Shown: positions 50,711 through 60,353, counted from the stretch's first letter. The stretch: DNA of 64,000 nucleotides from an uncultured Subdoligranulum sp. (GCA_900545545.1 UQZO01000011.1:8914-72913), one strand, 5' to 3'. Program-made: numbers and translations. The notes: generated by a model from the letters alone, not told the origin.

Positions 50711-50945
50711 AGGACCCCCGGCTAAGCCGGGGGCTTGTGTAAGCCCTAGAAGGGCATCGTACCGGCAAGCCTCTCAAGAGGCACTGAAAAATCTGTCACT
50801 CGCATCACTTGCTCCACAGCCCGTAAACGGGCGCTGTTTATCTAAGATCAACTTTCTTGACAATAGTAAAGTTGTTGATCTCTTCTCGCTTCGCTCGATG
50901 CTTGAAGCTAAAGCTTTTTTACACTCCCCGGCAGAGCCGGGGGTT
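50711..50945 (+). mobile_element. Hairpin-rich non-coding element (IS200/IS605-type MITE or structured RNA)
   Basis: About 235 bases bounded by two similar hairpins: CCCCCGGC-TAA-GCCGGGGG (50715-50733) and CCCCGGC-AGA-GCCGGGG (50926-50942). Inside are further stems: GCCC/GGGC (50743-50755), GCCTCT/AGAGGC (50769-50782), CAGCCCG/CGGGCGCTG (50817-50836), GATCAACTTT/AAAGTTG..GATC (50846-50880), and a short GAAGC/GCTT stem with TTTTTT. No protein frame is supported. The layout recalls ends of IS200/IS605 elements or the HEARO/omega RNAs found next to iscB, but neither tnpA, tnpB nor iscB is adjacent. Confidence 0.65.
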
Positions 50946-50965
50946 GTCTTTACGCTGAAGCTAAC

Positions 50966-51009
50966 AAAGCAGAAGAGCGCAGGAGTCATCTCCGGCGCTC
51001 TTTTGCTTT
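50966..51009. terminator. Terminator of the GH51 gene
   Basis: AAAGCAGAAGAGCGC..GGAG pairs with CTCC..GCGCTCTTTTGCTTT around TCAT; it lies just behind the GH51 stop. Confidence 0.7.
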
Positions 51010-51019
51010 GGTCTGGAAA

Positions 51020-52516
51020 TCAGGCTTTCAGAGTAAAGGCAGCAACGCTGCATGCAGGCAAGAGGGAAGTAAAGCTGTTGGTACCAACAGTTATGTTTGT
51101 CAACGGCTTCGGCTCGACTTGATGGGGATTATCGAACGTATTGTAGGCAGCCGCGCCGGCACCATCACCGCTAAGCACCTGACCGGTGATGGAAGTAAAC
51201 TTGCTCAGGCCATCCCAGTGAATTTCAACAGGCACAGAGGAATGATCGCTGAGGTTGACGACGGTAACCAGCACATTGCCGTTATGGTCTTCACTGGCGG
51301 AAACGTGCAAATTGGGAACCTTGCAGTCTGCCCCGTCTGCACCGATGAGCGCTGTTTCTGCGTAAGTTTCCAGCTGGCGAGCCCCCTGGTGGCCTTTGAA
51401 CATATGGAACACGTGATACGTGGGCGTGCAAAGCATGCGCGGCCCGTCGGTAAGAATCATAGCCTGCAACACATTGACCGTTTGCGCAATGTTGGCCATG
51501 ACGACGGAATCACAATGATCGCCAAAGATGTTCAGGTTGACTGCAGCGACCAGGGCATCCCGCATAGCGTTTTGCTGGTACAGGAAATGGGGGTTGGTTC
51601 CTTCCTCTACATCAAGCCATGTACCCCATTCATCAATTACAAGACCCAGATTTTTGTTGGGGCAGGCCTGCCGCATCCGTGCGGTGTGGTTTTCAATCAA
51701 CCCCTTCATCTGAAGGGCTTTATACATGGTAATATAATACTCTTCGCGGCTGAACTTGGTGGCAGAGCCTTTGTGCTCCCATTCGCTGCCGGGAATGGTG
51801 TAGTAATGCAGGCTTAAAGCGTCTACCAGCGCCCCGGTCAGTTCAGCAACCCGTTGCGTCCAATCGTAGTTGAAATCACAGGCGCCGCTTGCAATTTTGT
51901 AAATCTTGTGGGAAGGATCGTAGTCCCGCAGGAAACTGGCATACTGACGGCACAGATCGGAGTAGTAGTCTGCGCGCATATTGCCGCCGCCGCCCCACAT
52001 TTCGTTGCCGATTCCCCAGTACTTTACGTTCCAGGGTGCATCCTGACCGTTTTGCCGCCGCAAGTCCGCCATGGGGGAAACGCCGGGCATGTTGCAATAT
52101 TCGACCCAGTCGCACATTTCCTGTACAGTGCCGGTACCTACATTTCCGTTGATGTATGCTTCGCATCCCAACTGACGGCACAGCTCCATAAATTCATGGG
52201 TGCCAAAGGAATTATCCTCCCGTACACCACCCCATGTAGTATTGATCAGCGTCTTACGGGAAGACTTGGGACCGATGCCGTCCCGCCAGTGATAGGTGTC
52301 TGCAAAACAACCGCCCGGCCACCGAAGGACGGGAATATCCAGCTCTTTGAGAGCGTTGACAACATCGGTGCGCATTCCATTCTGGTTGGGAATCTCGGAA
52401 TCTTCGCCTACATACAGGCCGCCGTAAATGCAGCGCCCCAGATGTTCGGCAAAATGCCCGTAGATGTTTTTATTGATGGTGCCGACAGAGCGGTTGCCGT
52501 TAATGAAAATCAACAT
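51020..52516 (-). CDS. abfA: GH51 alpha-L-arabinofuranosidase
   Basis: The 498-residue enzyme removes arabinose side chains from arabinoxylan oligosaccharides in the cytoplasm. GH51 features are FAEHLGRCIYGGLYVG, LRWPGGCFADTYHWRDGIGP, the acid/base Glu in YWGIGNEMWGGGG and the nucleophile Glu in LVIDEWGTWLDVEEG, then a C-terminal beta-sandwich. Length is typical. The second ATG (MLIFINGNRSV) is preferred because CAGGAGG is eight bases before it, but only two before the first ATG. It lies 97 bases behind the GH8 gene on the same strand. Confidence 0.95.
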   Translation of the reverse strand: MLIFINGNRSVGTINKNIYGHFAEHLGRCIYGGLYVGEDSEIPNQNGMRTDVVNALKELDIPVLRWPGGCFADTYHWRDGIGPKSSRKTLINTTWGGVREDNSFGTHEFMELCRQLGCEAYINGNVGTGTVQEMCDWVEYCNMPGVSPMADLRRQNGQDAPWNVKYWGIGNEMWGGGGNMRADYYSDLCRQYASFLRDYDPSHKIYKIASGACDFNYDWTQRVAELTGALVDALSLHYYTIPGSEWEHKGSATKFSREEYYITMYKALQMKGLIENHTARMRQACPNKNLGLVIDEWGTWLDVEEGTNPHFLYQQNAMRDALVAAVNLNIFGDHCDSVVMANIAQTVNVLQAMILTDGPRMLCTPTYHVFHMFKGHQGARQLETYAETALIGADGADCKVPNLHVSASEDHNGNVLVTVVNLSDHSSVPVEIHWDGLSKFTSITGQVLSGDGAGAAAYNTFDNPHQVEPKPLTNITVGTNSFTSLLPACSVAAFTLKA

Positions 52517-52613
52517 TGACATAACCTCCTGAATGTGTGGTCCGGTAAACTGCGGTTCATGGAAAAAAGCAAACCGAAGGGGAAGGAAAAAATCGTTTTT
52601 TCGGTAGGGTACA

Positions 52614-53780
52614 TTATACCGTTGCTTCTTGCGGGAACCAGATGCGGTAATGTCCGCTTAAAGCAAGCAGCGCAAAAAGATACAGGCAATTGTCATAATA
52701 ACGCCGCGGTCCGGAACGGAGCGGAGTGCTAAAGAACCGGCGGAGCCATTCATCCGCGCAGGCGTCATCCAGAATCAGGGAACCCTGCGCAATGGTAGCC
52801 AGAAGCCCTACAGGATGCAGAGCATTTCCTTCAACGGGTGTGCCGTCGATCAGATAGATGCCGTTTGTTTGCCCGTGTTCCTTTTCTTCAAAAAATTGCT
52901 GAATATGTGCAGCTGTTTCTTGGGCCCAACCGTCTTTGTCCCCGAACCATTGGGCATCCAAAGCAATGTTGCCCAACGTGCGGTATGCATCGCTGAAGAA
53001 CCAGTCGTGACGGTCCGGCTGATCACCCCGATGCGGGCGGCCGTCGTACTCGGCATATTCGGCACTCAATCCGGTACGGGCGTGGCAGGCTTTGCGCAGG
53101 TACTGGCGGCTGGCCGCTGCGGCTGCATGCCAGAAAGGACGGTCGCATTCGTCGCTCCACAGAGCAAAAAGTTCATAGAAATGCGGCAAATGATAAGAGG
53201 GATCGGTAAATTCACAGTTGGGAACGAATTTGATGAGATGGTTTTCGGGGTTCCACATGGGAAATCCGGAACCGGCTTCTTCGCCTTTGTGTACACATGT
53301 GTGCAAGATGCGCCGTGCCCAGGAAGCGTAATCCAGTACCCCTTCGCCGGAACCCCAGCGGTTGGCCGCAAAAAACAGGGACATGGCAAAAAATTCTTCG
53401 CCGTCAGGGGCGGGGCCATCGGAATTTTTGCTGCCGTCAGTATGACAGGACCAGGCAAAATAGCCGGCGTTTTCCCCTTCGGTGAGGTACATGTGGGTCA
53501 CGACCCATCGCCACAGGCAGTCGAATTCCTTCTGGCGATTCATTTGTACGCAGAACATCATTGCGTAGGACATGCCCTCGGTACGGACGTCATGGTTCCC
53601 CGTATCCTCTATGTACATCATGTCAGGTCCGGCAAAATGGCAAAGGCGAACCCCCTCCGGACCATAGAACATCTCCTCAAATGTGCTTTCCAGCTTGTTG
53701 TCAATTTCGGCCTGCGCATATCCAAGGCGTTCCAGTCTGTTTAAATATTGCCCGCTATAGTAGGCACCTTCCATAATCAT
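52614..53780 (-). CDS. GH8 reducing-end xylose-releasing exo-oligoxylanase
   Basis: The 388-residue protein has the Rex subgroup pattern of GH8: VRTEGMSYAMMFCVQM with the general-acid Glu near residue 70, GPAPDGEEFFAMSLFFA, CEFTDPSYHLPHFYELFALW with the catalytic Asp, and DRHDWFFSDAYRTLGNIALD. It trims xylose from the reducing end of xylo-oligosaccharides inside the cell; there is no signal peptide. AAGGAG precedes the ATG. It has a promoter and operator upstream and is followed by abfA, forming a two-gene operon. Confidence 0.93.
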   Translation of the reverse strand: MIMEGAYYSGQYLNRLERLGYAQAEIDNKLESTFEEMFYGPEGVRLCHFAGPDMMYIEDTGNHDVRTEGMSYAMMFCVQMNRQKEFDCLWRWVVTHMYLTEGENAGYFAWSCHTDGSKNSDGPAPDGEEFFAMSLFFAANRWGSGEGVLDYASWARRILHTCVHKGEEAGSGFPMWNPENHLIKFVPNCEFTDPSYHLPHFYELFALWSDECDRPFWHAAAAASRQYLRKACHARTGLSAEYAEYDGRPHRGDQPDRHDWFFSDAYRTLGNIALDAQWFGDKDGWAQETAAHIQQFFEEKEHGQTNGIYLIDGTPVEGNALHPVGLLATIAQGSLILDDACADEWLRRFFSTPLRSGPRRYYDNCLYLFALLALSGHYRIWFPQEATV

Positions 53781-53807
53781 TTCAGCTCCTTCTGGACCGT
53801 GTAAGAG

Positions 53808-53820
53808 GTAACCGGTTTAC
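53808..53820. promoter_or_regulatory. Palindromic operator upstream of the GH8-abfA operon
   Basis: GTAACCGGTTTAC, one base short of a perfect 14-base palindrome centred on AACCGGTT, the kind bound by LacI/catabolite regulators. It lies 25-40 bases behind the -10 box. Confidence 0.5.
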
Positions 53821-53843
53821 GCGGTCTACTGATTTTGTGACTC

Positions 53844-53872
53844 ACTATAGCAGGTTTTCTATTTTGAAACAA
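53844..53872 (-). promoter_or_regulatory. Promoter of the GH8-abfA operon
   Basis: On the minus strand TTGTTT, a 17-base spacer and TATAGT, 65 bases before the GH8 start. Confidence 0.65.
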
Positions 53873-54312
53873 GCGCAAAAAGAGCGAAAAACGTTATGAA
53901 ATCCAAAACCTCGAGGAATATAGCAAGAAATGAGAAAAGGCACTTTGTAAAAACACCTTTTGCCAGAAGCCGAAAAATGGACGGGAACAGCAACATTTGC
54001 AAATCTTCTTTTTTCATTTCGATTTCCTAGATATAGTGGGCAGAAATTCTCCATTCAAAAAGCAAGAACCCCATGCAACAACAGTACAAAAAAGAATTGC
54101 TTACAGATGCACATGTTTTTTTGAGGAAACAATGACAGTGATTAAAAATTGCTAACTTTATGCGTATGCCCCCAGATGCGGACAGAAAAATAAAAAAGCA
54201 AAATACAAGGAAACGTATAGCAAAAAATGAGAAGCACCACCGCGGTATAAGGCTTTATGATAAAGAAAAATAGCGGAACTCAAAAAGTTTATCATGAGAA
54301 GGTGTGCCTGAG
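53873..54312. other. AT-rich intergenic region between divergent xylan operons
   Basis: About 440 bases, rich in A-runs, with no gene or repeat recognised. It must hold the promoter of the SGNH-GH3 operon, but no consensus hexamer pair stands out, which suits an activator-dependent promoter. Confidence 0.5.
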
Positions 54313-55998
54313 ATGCGTGATCAACGAATTGCTCCACGGGATCCCATCCCTCAGCGAGAGGCTCTGTATATCCTGGTAGATAAGCCCGTTGGTGGCGGAG
54401 GCTCCGATGCAGAAGCCAACCGATTCCCTGTTTTCTTGAACGATGAGCGTTTGGTAACATTCACCAAAATCGTAGGTGGTGTTCAGGACGAGAAAATTCT
54501 AGAAATGCTGCGGACTGCTAAAGGATTCCGTCGGTTAGTTCACAGCATTGGTGTGAGCATTGTCAGTGATGTGCCTGATAAAGTTGCTGCCTTTAGCATG
54601 TATTTTTCGGGGGAACACGGCACAGAAGGAGGCAGCGGCAAGATTTTTCTGCGTACCAATGGCGTCGAAACAATCCTGGAAATGGCTTCCGTAGAGGAAC
54701 AAGATACGGACGCTGTTCCCGGCAAGTTCTTAATAGAACTCCCCCGTGAAGAAGACACCGCCCTTGTTACGGTCAAATTTTACCTTCATGACGGGTACCA
54801 TGCGCCACGATTTGATCCGGATCCGCCGGTTGAATTTGATACGCCACAGTATAACGCAATGATTGCGCGTTCGTGCTTGAGTACAGGGAACAATGCACGA
54901 ATCAAGCGGGTTCTGGGGGATCTGCGTTCTGGTAAGCCGATAACCCTGGCTTTTCTTGGTGGTTCTATCACACAGGGCGCCGGCGCAGTTCCCGAACAGG
55001 AAAAATGTTATGCCCGTCTGACCTTTGAAGCAATCCGGGACAAATATTCCTCTGCACCTGATCAAGTGAATTATATCAAAGCCGGCGTAGGCGGAACCCC
55101 ATCACAGCTGGCTTTGAATCGCTATGATCGAGATGTCACACGCAATGGTACGGTATCCCCAGATTTAGTCGTGGTAGAATTCGCCGTCAATGATTTGGGG
55201 GATGAAACCAATGGATACTGCTACGAAAGTCTGGTGCATCGTATCTGGAATGATCCCGGCGAACCGGCCGTTATTCTCTTGTTTTCTGTCTTTGCAAATG
55301 ACTGGAACCTGAAAGAGCGGTTAGCTCCCGTGGGATGGCGGCATGAATTGCCCATGGTGGATGTGCTGGAAGCGGTCAGCCCCCAGTTCGGAGCAACGGC
55401 TGCACAGCGGAGTGTTATTACCAAGCGGCAATACTTCTATGATACCTATCATCCTTCGAACGCTGGGCATCGCATTATGAAAGATTGTTTGATGTATCTA
55501 TTGCAGCGCTTGGATACCCAACCGAGTATGGCTCCTACAAAAGATGCACCACCCTATTACAGTTTTTACTTTTCTGCGATGGAGGCATATGACCGCAGTA
55601 ACTTGCCACTTGACATATCTGTGGACCCAGGAAGCTTTACCGGTACCGATGAAGATCTGCAGATGGTTGCATTGGATAATGACACTTACAATACAGCGCA
55701 GTTTCCTTACAACTGGAAAAAAACGTCCGGAAAGAAACCGTTTCAAATGGAGTTGGTATGCAAGTCACTCCAAATGGTTTTTAAAGATAGCGCATCCTTA
55801 GATTTTGGAAGAATTCGCGTAACAGTAGACGGGCAGACGGTTGCATATTATGACCCGAGGGAAGTGGGATGGACCCATTGCCACGCAACAATTCTGTTCG
55901 CAGAAGAAACCGCCGGCAAGCACCACATAGAAATCTGCATGGCGCCGGAGGATGAAGGTAAGACCTTCACAATCCTTGGCTTTGGCGTTGTGCGCTAA
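54313..55998 (+). CDS. SGNH hydrolase, probable acetylxylan esterase
   Basis: The 561-residue protein has three parts: an N-terminal domain of about 200 residues with a beta-sandwich, an SGNH esterase in the middle (TLAFLGGSITQGAGA with Ser, AGVGGTPSQLAL, VVEFAVNDLGDE with Asn, and YDTYHPSNAGH with Asp/His), and a C-terminal beta-sandwich of about 150 residues. No signal peptide. It would remove acetyl groups from imported xylo-oligosaccharides so the xylosidases can act. AGAAGG precedes the chosen ATG by 10 bases. The GH3 gene follows after 34 bases in the same operon. Its sequence uses lower GC than region 1. Confidence 0.87.
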   Translation: MRDQRIAPRDPIPQREALYILVDKPVGGGGSDAEANRFPVFLNDERLVTFTKIVGGVQDEKILEMLRTAKGFRRLVHSIGVSIVSDVPDKVAAFSMYFSGEHGTEGGSGKIFLRTNGVETILEMASVEEQDTDAVPGKFLIELPREEDTALVTVKFYLHDGYHAPRFDPDPPVEFDTPQYNAMIARSCLSTGNNARIKRVLGDLRSGKPITLAFLGGSITQGAGAVPEQEKCYARLTFEAIRDKYSSAPDQVNYIKAGVGGTPSQLALNRYDRDVTRNGTVSPDLVVVEFAVNDLGDETNGYCYESLVHRIWNDPGEPAVILLFSVFANDWNLKERLAPVGWRHELPMVDVLEAVSPQFGATAAQRSVITKRQYFYDTYHPSNAGHRIMKDCLMYLLQRLDTQPSMAPTKDAPPYYSFYFSAMEAYDRSNLPLDISVDPGSFTGTDEDLQMVALDNDTYNTAQFPYNWKKTSGKKPFQMELVCKSLQMVFKDSASLDFGRIRVTVDGQTVAYYDPREVGWTHCHATILFAEETAGKHHIEICMAPEDEGKTFTILGFGVVR

Positions 55999-56032
55999 TG
56001 ATACAAAATAAGAAGAAAGGGGTACGTACAAA

Positions 56033-58186
56033 ATGAAAGATCGTAACCAAAAACTGGAACAATACCGGGAGCGGGCACGCGCACTGGTTGCACAAATGAC
56101 GCTGAAAGAAAAAGTCAGCCAGATGCTCAGCTGGGCTCCGGCCATTCCGCGTCTGGGCATCCCTGCATACAACTGGTGGAACGAGGGCATTCATGGCGTG
56201 GGACGCGCCGGAACGGCAACCGTATTTCCGCAGGCAATTGGTCTGGCTGCGTCTTTTGATGAGGACTTACTGGGCCAGGTCGGGGAAGCCGTCGGCGTGG
56301 AAGCGCGTGGTAAATACAACATGTATCGCAGCTATCAGGACCGGGATATCTATAAAGGCCTGACGATCTGGGCCCCTAACGTAAATATCTTCCGTGACCC
56401 GCGCTGGGGCAGAGGCCACGAAACCTATGGCGAAGATCCGTACCTGACCTCTCGCTTGGGCGTACGCTTTGTGGAAGGTATGCAGGGCGATGACCCGGAC
56501 TATCTGCGCGCCGCTGCCTGCGCCAAGCATTTCGCAGTCCATTCTGGCCCTGAAGATCAGCGGCACTATTTTGATGCCAAAGTTTCCCAACAAGATTTGT
56601 GGGAAACGTACCTTCCGGCCTTTCGTGCACTTGTAAAGGAAGCCGGGGTGGAAGCAGTCATGGGGGCCTATAACCGCACAAACGGTGAACCGTGCTGCGG
56701 CAGCAAAACCCTTCTTGTGGACATTCTGCGCGGAAAGTGGAATTTCCAGGGGCATGTTACGTCCGACTGCTGGGCAATCAAGGATTTCCATGAAGGGCAT
56801 ATGGTCACGTCCGGCCCGGTGGATTCTGTGGCATTGGCCGTAAATAACGGGTGTGACCTCAACTGCGGCGATCTGTACGCGTATCTGGAAGAGGCTGTGG
56901 CAGAAGGCAAGGTCAAAGAGGAGACGATTGACCGAAGCCTGGTCCGGCTGTTTACGACCCGCATGAAATTGGGCATGTTTGATGCGGAAGAAAAGGTCCC
57001 CTATAACAAAATCGGGTATGATGCGGTAGATAGCCGGGAAATGCAGGCCCTGAACCTGGAAGTGGCCGAGAAGGTTCTGGTTCTGCTGAAAAATGAAAAC
57101 CATACCTTGCCGCTGGATAAAAGTAAGCTGCATCGGGTCGCAGTGGTCGGACCGAATGCGGACAACCGTAAGGCTTTGGTTGGTAATTACGAGGGAACAG
57201 CATCCCTGTATGTGACGGTTCTGGATGGAATCCAGGAGTATCTGGGAGAAGATGTGCAGGTCCGTTACTCTGAGGGATGTCATCTGTATGCAGATAAGAT
57301 TCAGGGACTGGCAAAATCCAATGAGCTTATCAGCGAAGTACGCGGCGTATGTGCGGAATGTGATGTGGTGATTTGCTGCCTGGGCTTGGATGCGGGCCTG
57401 GAAGGTGAAGAAGGCGACCAGGGAAACCAGTTTGCCAGCGGCGACAAGCAGTCTCTTTCTCTGCCGGGAAACCAGGAGTCTGTACTAAAAGCCTGCATCG
57501 AGAGCGGAAAACCTGTGGTGGTGGTGGTGCTGAGCGGCAGTGCGTTGGCCTTGGGCACTGCGCAGGAAGGGGCAGCCGCCGTTCTGCAGGCATGGTACCC
57601 CGGTGCCCAGGGCGGCCGGGCCGTAGCGCGTGCCTTGTTCGGGGAATGCAATCCGCAGGGGAAGCTGCCGGTCACTTTTTATCATTCGGATGAGGATCTG
57701 CCTGCATTCACGGATTATGCAATGAAGGGACGCACCTACCGCTATATGGAAAAAGAACCGCTTTACCCCTTCGGTTATGGCCTTTCTTACAGTCATTTTA
57801 CCTTCCGGGATGCCAAGGCCGATGCTTCACAGATTGGGCCGGACGGTGTGGATGTAAGGGTAACGGTAGTCAACGACGGGCAGTACCGCGGCCGTGAAAC
57901 CGTTGAAGTTTATGTCAAGGCCGAACGCCCTGGCACACCGAATGCGCAGCTGAAAGCACTGGCAAAAGTGGACCTTATGCCTGGGGAAGAAAAGTGCGTT
58001 ACGCTGCATCTGCCGCAGTGTGCTTTTGCTCTTTGCAACGAGGAGGGCATTTCGGAAGTGTTGCCGGGTGAATATACCGTTTGGGTAGGAGGAAGTCAGC
58101 CCGATGCACGCAGCATCCTGCTGACGGGACAGAAACCACTCAACATCCTGCTGCATCAAAAGGAGAAAGCTGTTATCTCCGACTGA
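56033..58186 (+). CDS. GH3 beta-xylosidase
   Basis: The 717-residue enzyme has the complete GH3 layout: a barrel with NWWNEGIHGVGRAGTATVFPQAIGLAASFD, RDPRWGRGHETYGEDPYLTSRLG, ACAKHFAVHSGPED, and the nucleophile Asp in VTSDCWAIKDF; a second domain with VLLKNENHTLPLD and GLDAGLEGEEGDQ with the acid/base Glu region; and a C-terminal fibronectin-like domain (YPFGYGLSYSHFTF). This subgroup is mostly xylan 1,4-beta-xylosidase. No signal peptide. AAAGGGG precedes the ATG. It lies between the SGNH gene and a cysteine-desulfurase-like gene on one strand. Confidence 0.94.
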   Translation: MKDRNQKLEQYRERARALVAQMTLKEKVSQMLSWAPAIPRLGIPAYNWWNEGIHGVGRAGTATVFPQAIGLAASFDEDLLGQVGEAVGVEARGKYNMYRSYQDRDIYKGLTIWAPNVNIFRDPRWGRGHETYGEDPYLTSRLGVRFVEGMQGDDPDYLRAAACAKHFAVHSGPEDQRHYFDAKVSQQDLWETYLPAFRALVKEAGVEAVMGAYNRTNGEPCCGSKTLLVDILRGKWNFQGHVTSDCWAIKDFHEGHMVTSGPVDSVALAVNNGCDLNCGDLYAYLEEAVAEGKVKEETIDRSLVRLFTTRMKLGMFDAEEKVPYNKIGYDAVDSREMQALNLEVAEKVLVLLKNENHTLPLDKSKLHRVAVVGPNADNRKALVGNYEGTASLYVTVLDGIQEYLGEDVQVRYSEGCHLYADKIQGLAKSNELISEVRGVCAECDVVICCLGLDAGLEGEEGDQGNQFASGDKQSLSLPGNQESVLKACIESGKPVVVVVLSGSALALGTAQEGAAAVLQAWYPGAQGGRAVARALFGECNPQGKLPVTFYHSDEDLPAFTDYAMKGRTYRYMEKEPLYPFGYGLSYSHFTFRDAKADASQIGPDGVDVRVTVVNDGQYRGRETVEVYVKAERPGTPNAQLKALAKVDLMPGEEKCVTLHLPQCAFALCNEEGISEVLPGEYTVWVGGSQPDARSILLTGQKPLNILLHQKEKAVISD

Positions 58187-58227
58187 TGCCCCCCTGAACC
58201 ATTCTTCCGCTTGTTGGAGATGATTTG

Positions 58228-59376
58228 ATGAGTGATACGATTTACGCAGATCACGCAGCTACGACCCCGCTTGAACCGGAAGCCTGGGAAGCGATGTGTT
58301 ATTGGCTTACTAAGGATTTTTCCAATCCGGCAGCCTTGTATCGAAGCGGAATTGCTGCACATCAAGCAGTAGAGCGAGCGCGCCAAAGTGTAGCAGAATG
58401 CCTGAGATGCAGCGCATCACAAATATTTTTCACGTCCGGCGGCAGCGAAAGCAACACGTGGGCAATCCTGAGCGGTGCCAGCAGAGCAGGCATAGGTAGC
58501 AGAGAAGTTGTCACTACGCCTATTGAACATCACTCGGTCGGTAGAGCATGCGCATCGCTAAAAAAAAGCGGAATAGCTACATATACGTTACCGGTCAGCG
58601 AAGAAGGGAAAATAGATTTGCCTGCCTTGCTGCGGGCTCTGGAACGGCAGCCCAGATTGGTGACCATTCAATACGCCAACAACGAGGTAGGCACGATTCA
58701 GGACATTCCTACCATTTCCACCCTTTGTCAAAAAAAAGGTGTATTGCTCCATGTAGATGCTGTACAGGCAGTAGGGCATATCCCCGTAGCATTAGACGGC
58801 ATCGATTTTCTCAGTGCTTCCGCGCATAAATTTGGCGGCCCCAAAGGCATAGGCTTCCTTTATGCACGAAATCCTGCTTTGTTGAAGCCTTTAATTTTTG
58901 GTGGCGAACAACAGAGCGGATTACGCCCCGGAACGGAACCGGTAGCTCAGATTGTAGGACTGGCATGCGCGCTCAAACTAACCTGCAAACAGATGGAGCA
59001 ACATGCCACATTCAAACGAATGTTAGCAGAAGAATTTTGCCAAACACTTCGTCAATCTTGGGCAGAAGTATATTTCAATAGTACCAAAGCAGGTTTGCCT
59101 GGTTTGGTTAGCGTGGGGCTGCCAGGCTACGAGGGTCAGAATCTTACCTACCGGCTAGATGTGGCCGGCGTGTGTGTTTCACCGGGTGCTGCGTGCAATA
59201 ACACAAGGAGCCGCAATGCCTCCCATGTATTGCTGGCCCTGGGGGGAACTGCGGCTCGTAATGCATTGTGTACACTTCGGTTTAGTTTTGGCCGGGCCAA
59301 TCAGCCCGGCGATGGAACGCAAGCTGCACAAAGACTGGTGCAAATTCTTCAATCTATGCCCAAACGCTCTCTGTGA
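58228..59376 (+). CDS. Cysteine desulfurase (NifS/IscS-like) family protein
   Basis: The 382-residue PLP enzyme shows IYADHAATTPLEPEA, FTSGGSESNTWAI, EHHSV, VDAVQAVGHIP, the PLP lysine in SASAHKFGGPKGIGFLY and the catalytic-Cys loop VSPGAACNN, so it should be active in mobilising sulfur from cysteine. Most of the family signature is present at normal length. It starts 41 bases behind the GH3 gene with GGAG before its ATG, although the function does not fit sugar use. The missing IscU partner suggests a stand-alone role, or a selenocysteine-lyase-like reaction. Confidence 0.88.
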   Translation: MSDTIYADHAATTPLEPEAWEAMCYWLTKDFSNPAALYRSGIAAHQAVERARQSVAECLRCSASQIFFTSGGSESNTWAILSGASRAGIGSREVVTTPIEHHSVGRACASLKKSGIATYTLPVSEEGKIDLPALLRALERQPRLVTIQYANNEVGTIQDIPTISTLCQKKGVLLHVDAVQAVGHIPVALDGIDFLSASAHKFGGPKGIGFLYARNPALLKPLIFGGEQQSGLRPGTEPVAQIVGLACALKLTCKQMEQHATFKRMLAEEFCQTLRQSWAEVYFNSTKAGLPGLVSVGLPGYEGQNLTYRLDVAGVCVSPGAACNNTRSRNASHVLLALGGTAARNALCTLRFSFGRANQPGDGTQAAQRLVQILQSMPKRSL

Positions 59377-59443
59377 TTGTCTTCTCGGAACCTTTTGTCT
59401 GAAACCGTACGAATTCAGACAGAGGGCGTCCGGCGGGTGCCTG

Positions 59444-60319
59444 TTATTCCTGCGGAGTAGAAAAGCCCAACCCCAACTTTCGGAATTCGCTGGGCGTACA
59501 GCCAATCTGGAATTTAAAAATCCGGTTGAAGGTGGCCAGCGAATTAAACCCCGAACGCATGGCTACTTCCGTAATGGGCAAGGAGAAATCCGCAAGCAGG
59601 GATTTGGCGTAGAGAAGCCGCCGCCCCAACAGATAATTGTGACAGGTAGTCCCTGTTATTTCTTTAAAAAGTCTTGCAAAGTGGTACTTACTGAATCCTG
59701 CTTCGTTGGCCAATTCGTCCAAAGACAAATCTTCTGTGCAGTGAGCGTTAATGTAATTACATAACATGGAAAAACGCTCTTGCTGTTCTTTTTGCCGTAG
59801 GGAAGAGATGTTTTCATGCGGTGCATTCTGATGGAGCTTGCGGCCTATGATTGCGAAAAAGTGCAGCATCAGCGAAGACAGCTCGCAATCCCGAAAGACC
59901 GCCGTACCAAAGTATTCTTCTTCCATCCGGGTCATCAAGGCCAGAAGTTGGTCGTTGAACTGCGGTTGATCCTGATATCGCAACAGCTTGAAGGGATGTA
60001 GAGTGGCAAAAAAAAGCGCAAGCTCGTGGAACTGCTCAAACATTGCGGTACTAAAATTCAAAATGTACCGTTCGCCCTCCTTTGGAGCTGTAATGCTGTG
60101 CAATTCACCTGAGCCGATGAACAGTATGTCATGAGGTTTCAAATAAAGAATTTCGCCTGCAACGGTCACATTATAGGTGTTTTTAATCGGGCAGATGATT
60201 TCCCCAGGGACATGCCAGTGTAACGGGAAGTCTTCCGCTGAATTGTTGTGATATAACCGGATATTGGAAGCGAGTGTAAAGTCTACAGTTTCGGTGGTAC
60301 CGTTCAATTTTTCAATCAT
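59444..60319 (-). CDS. AraC family transcriptional regulator
   Basis: The 291-residue protein has an N-terminal cupin sensor (PLHWHVPGEIICPIKNTYNV, FIGSGELHSI) and a complete two-HTH AraC domain (DLSLDELANEAGFSKYHFARLFKEITGTTCHNYLLGRRL, ITEVAMRSGFNSLATFNRIFK). It probably senses a sugar and activates nearby xylan genes. It lies between the desulfurase-like gene (convergent) and the ROK regulator on the same strand, 34 bases apart. The ATG lies behind AGAGGAA. Confidence 0.92.
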   Translation of the reverse strand: MIEKLNGTTETVDFTLASNIRLYHNNSAEDFPLHWHVPGEIICPIKNTYNVTVAGEILYLKPHDILFIGSGELHSITAPKEGERYILNFSTAMFEQFHELALFFATLHPFKLLRYQDQPQFNDQLLALMTRMEEEYFGTAVFRDCELSSLMLHFFAIIGRKLHQNAPHENISSLRQKEQQERFSMLCNYINAHCTEDLSLDELANEAGFSKYHFARLFKEITGTTCHNYLLGRRLLYAKSLLADFSLPITEVAMRSGFNSLATFNRIFKFQIGCTPSEFRKLGLGFSTPQE

Positions 60320-60353
60320 AGAAAATTCCTCTTAATCATGACGGTAGCCGCAA

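Noticed and set aside
59396..59421. An 8-bp inverted repeat (TGTCTGAA/TTCAGACA) between the desulfurase-like and AraC genes
   Set aside because: It could end the convergent transcripts, but the stem is AT-moderate and no T-run follows, so it was not called a terminator.
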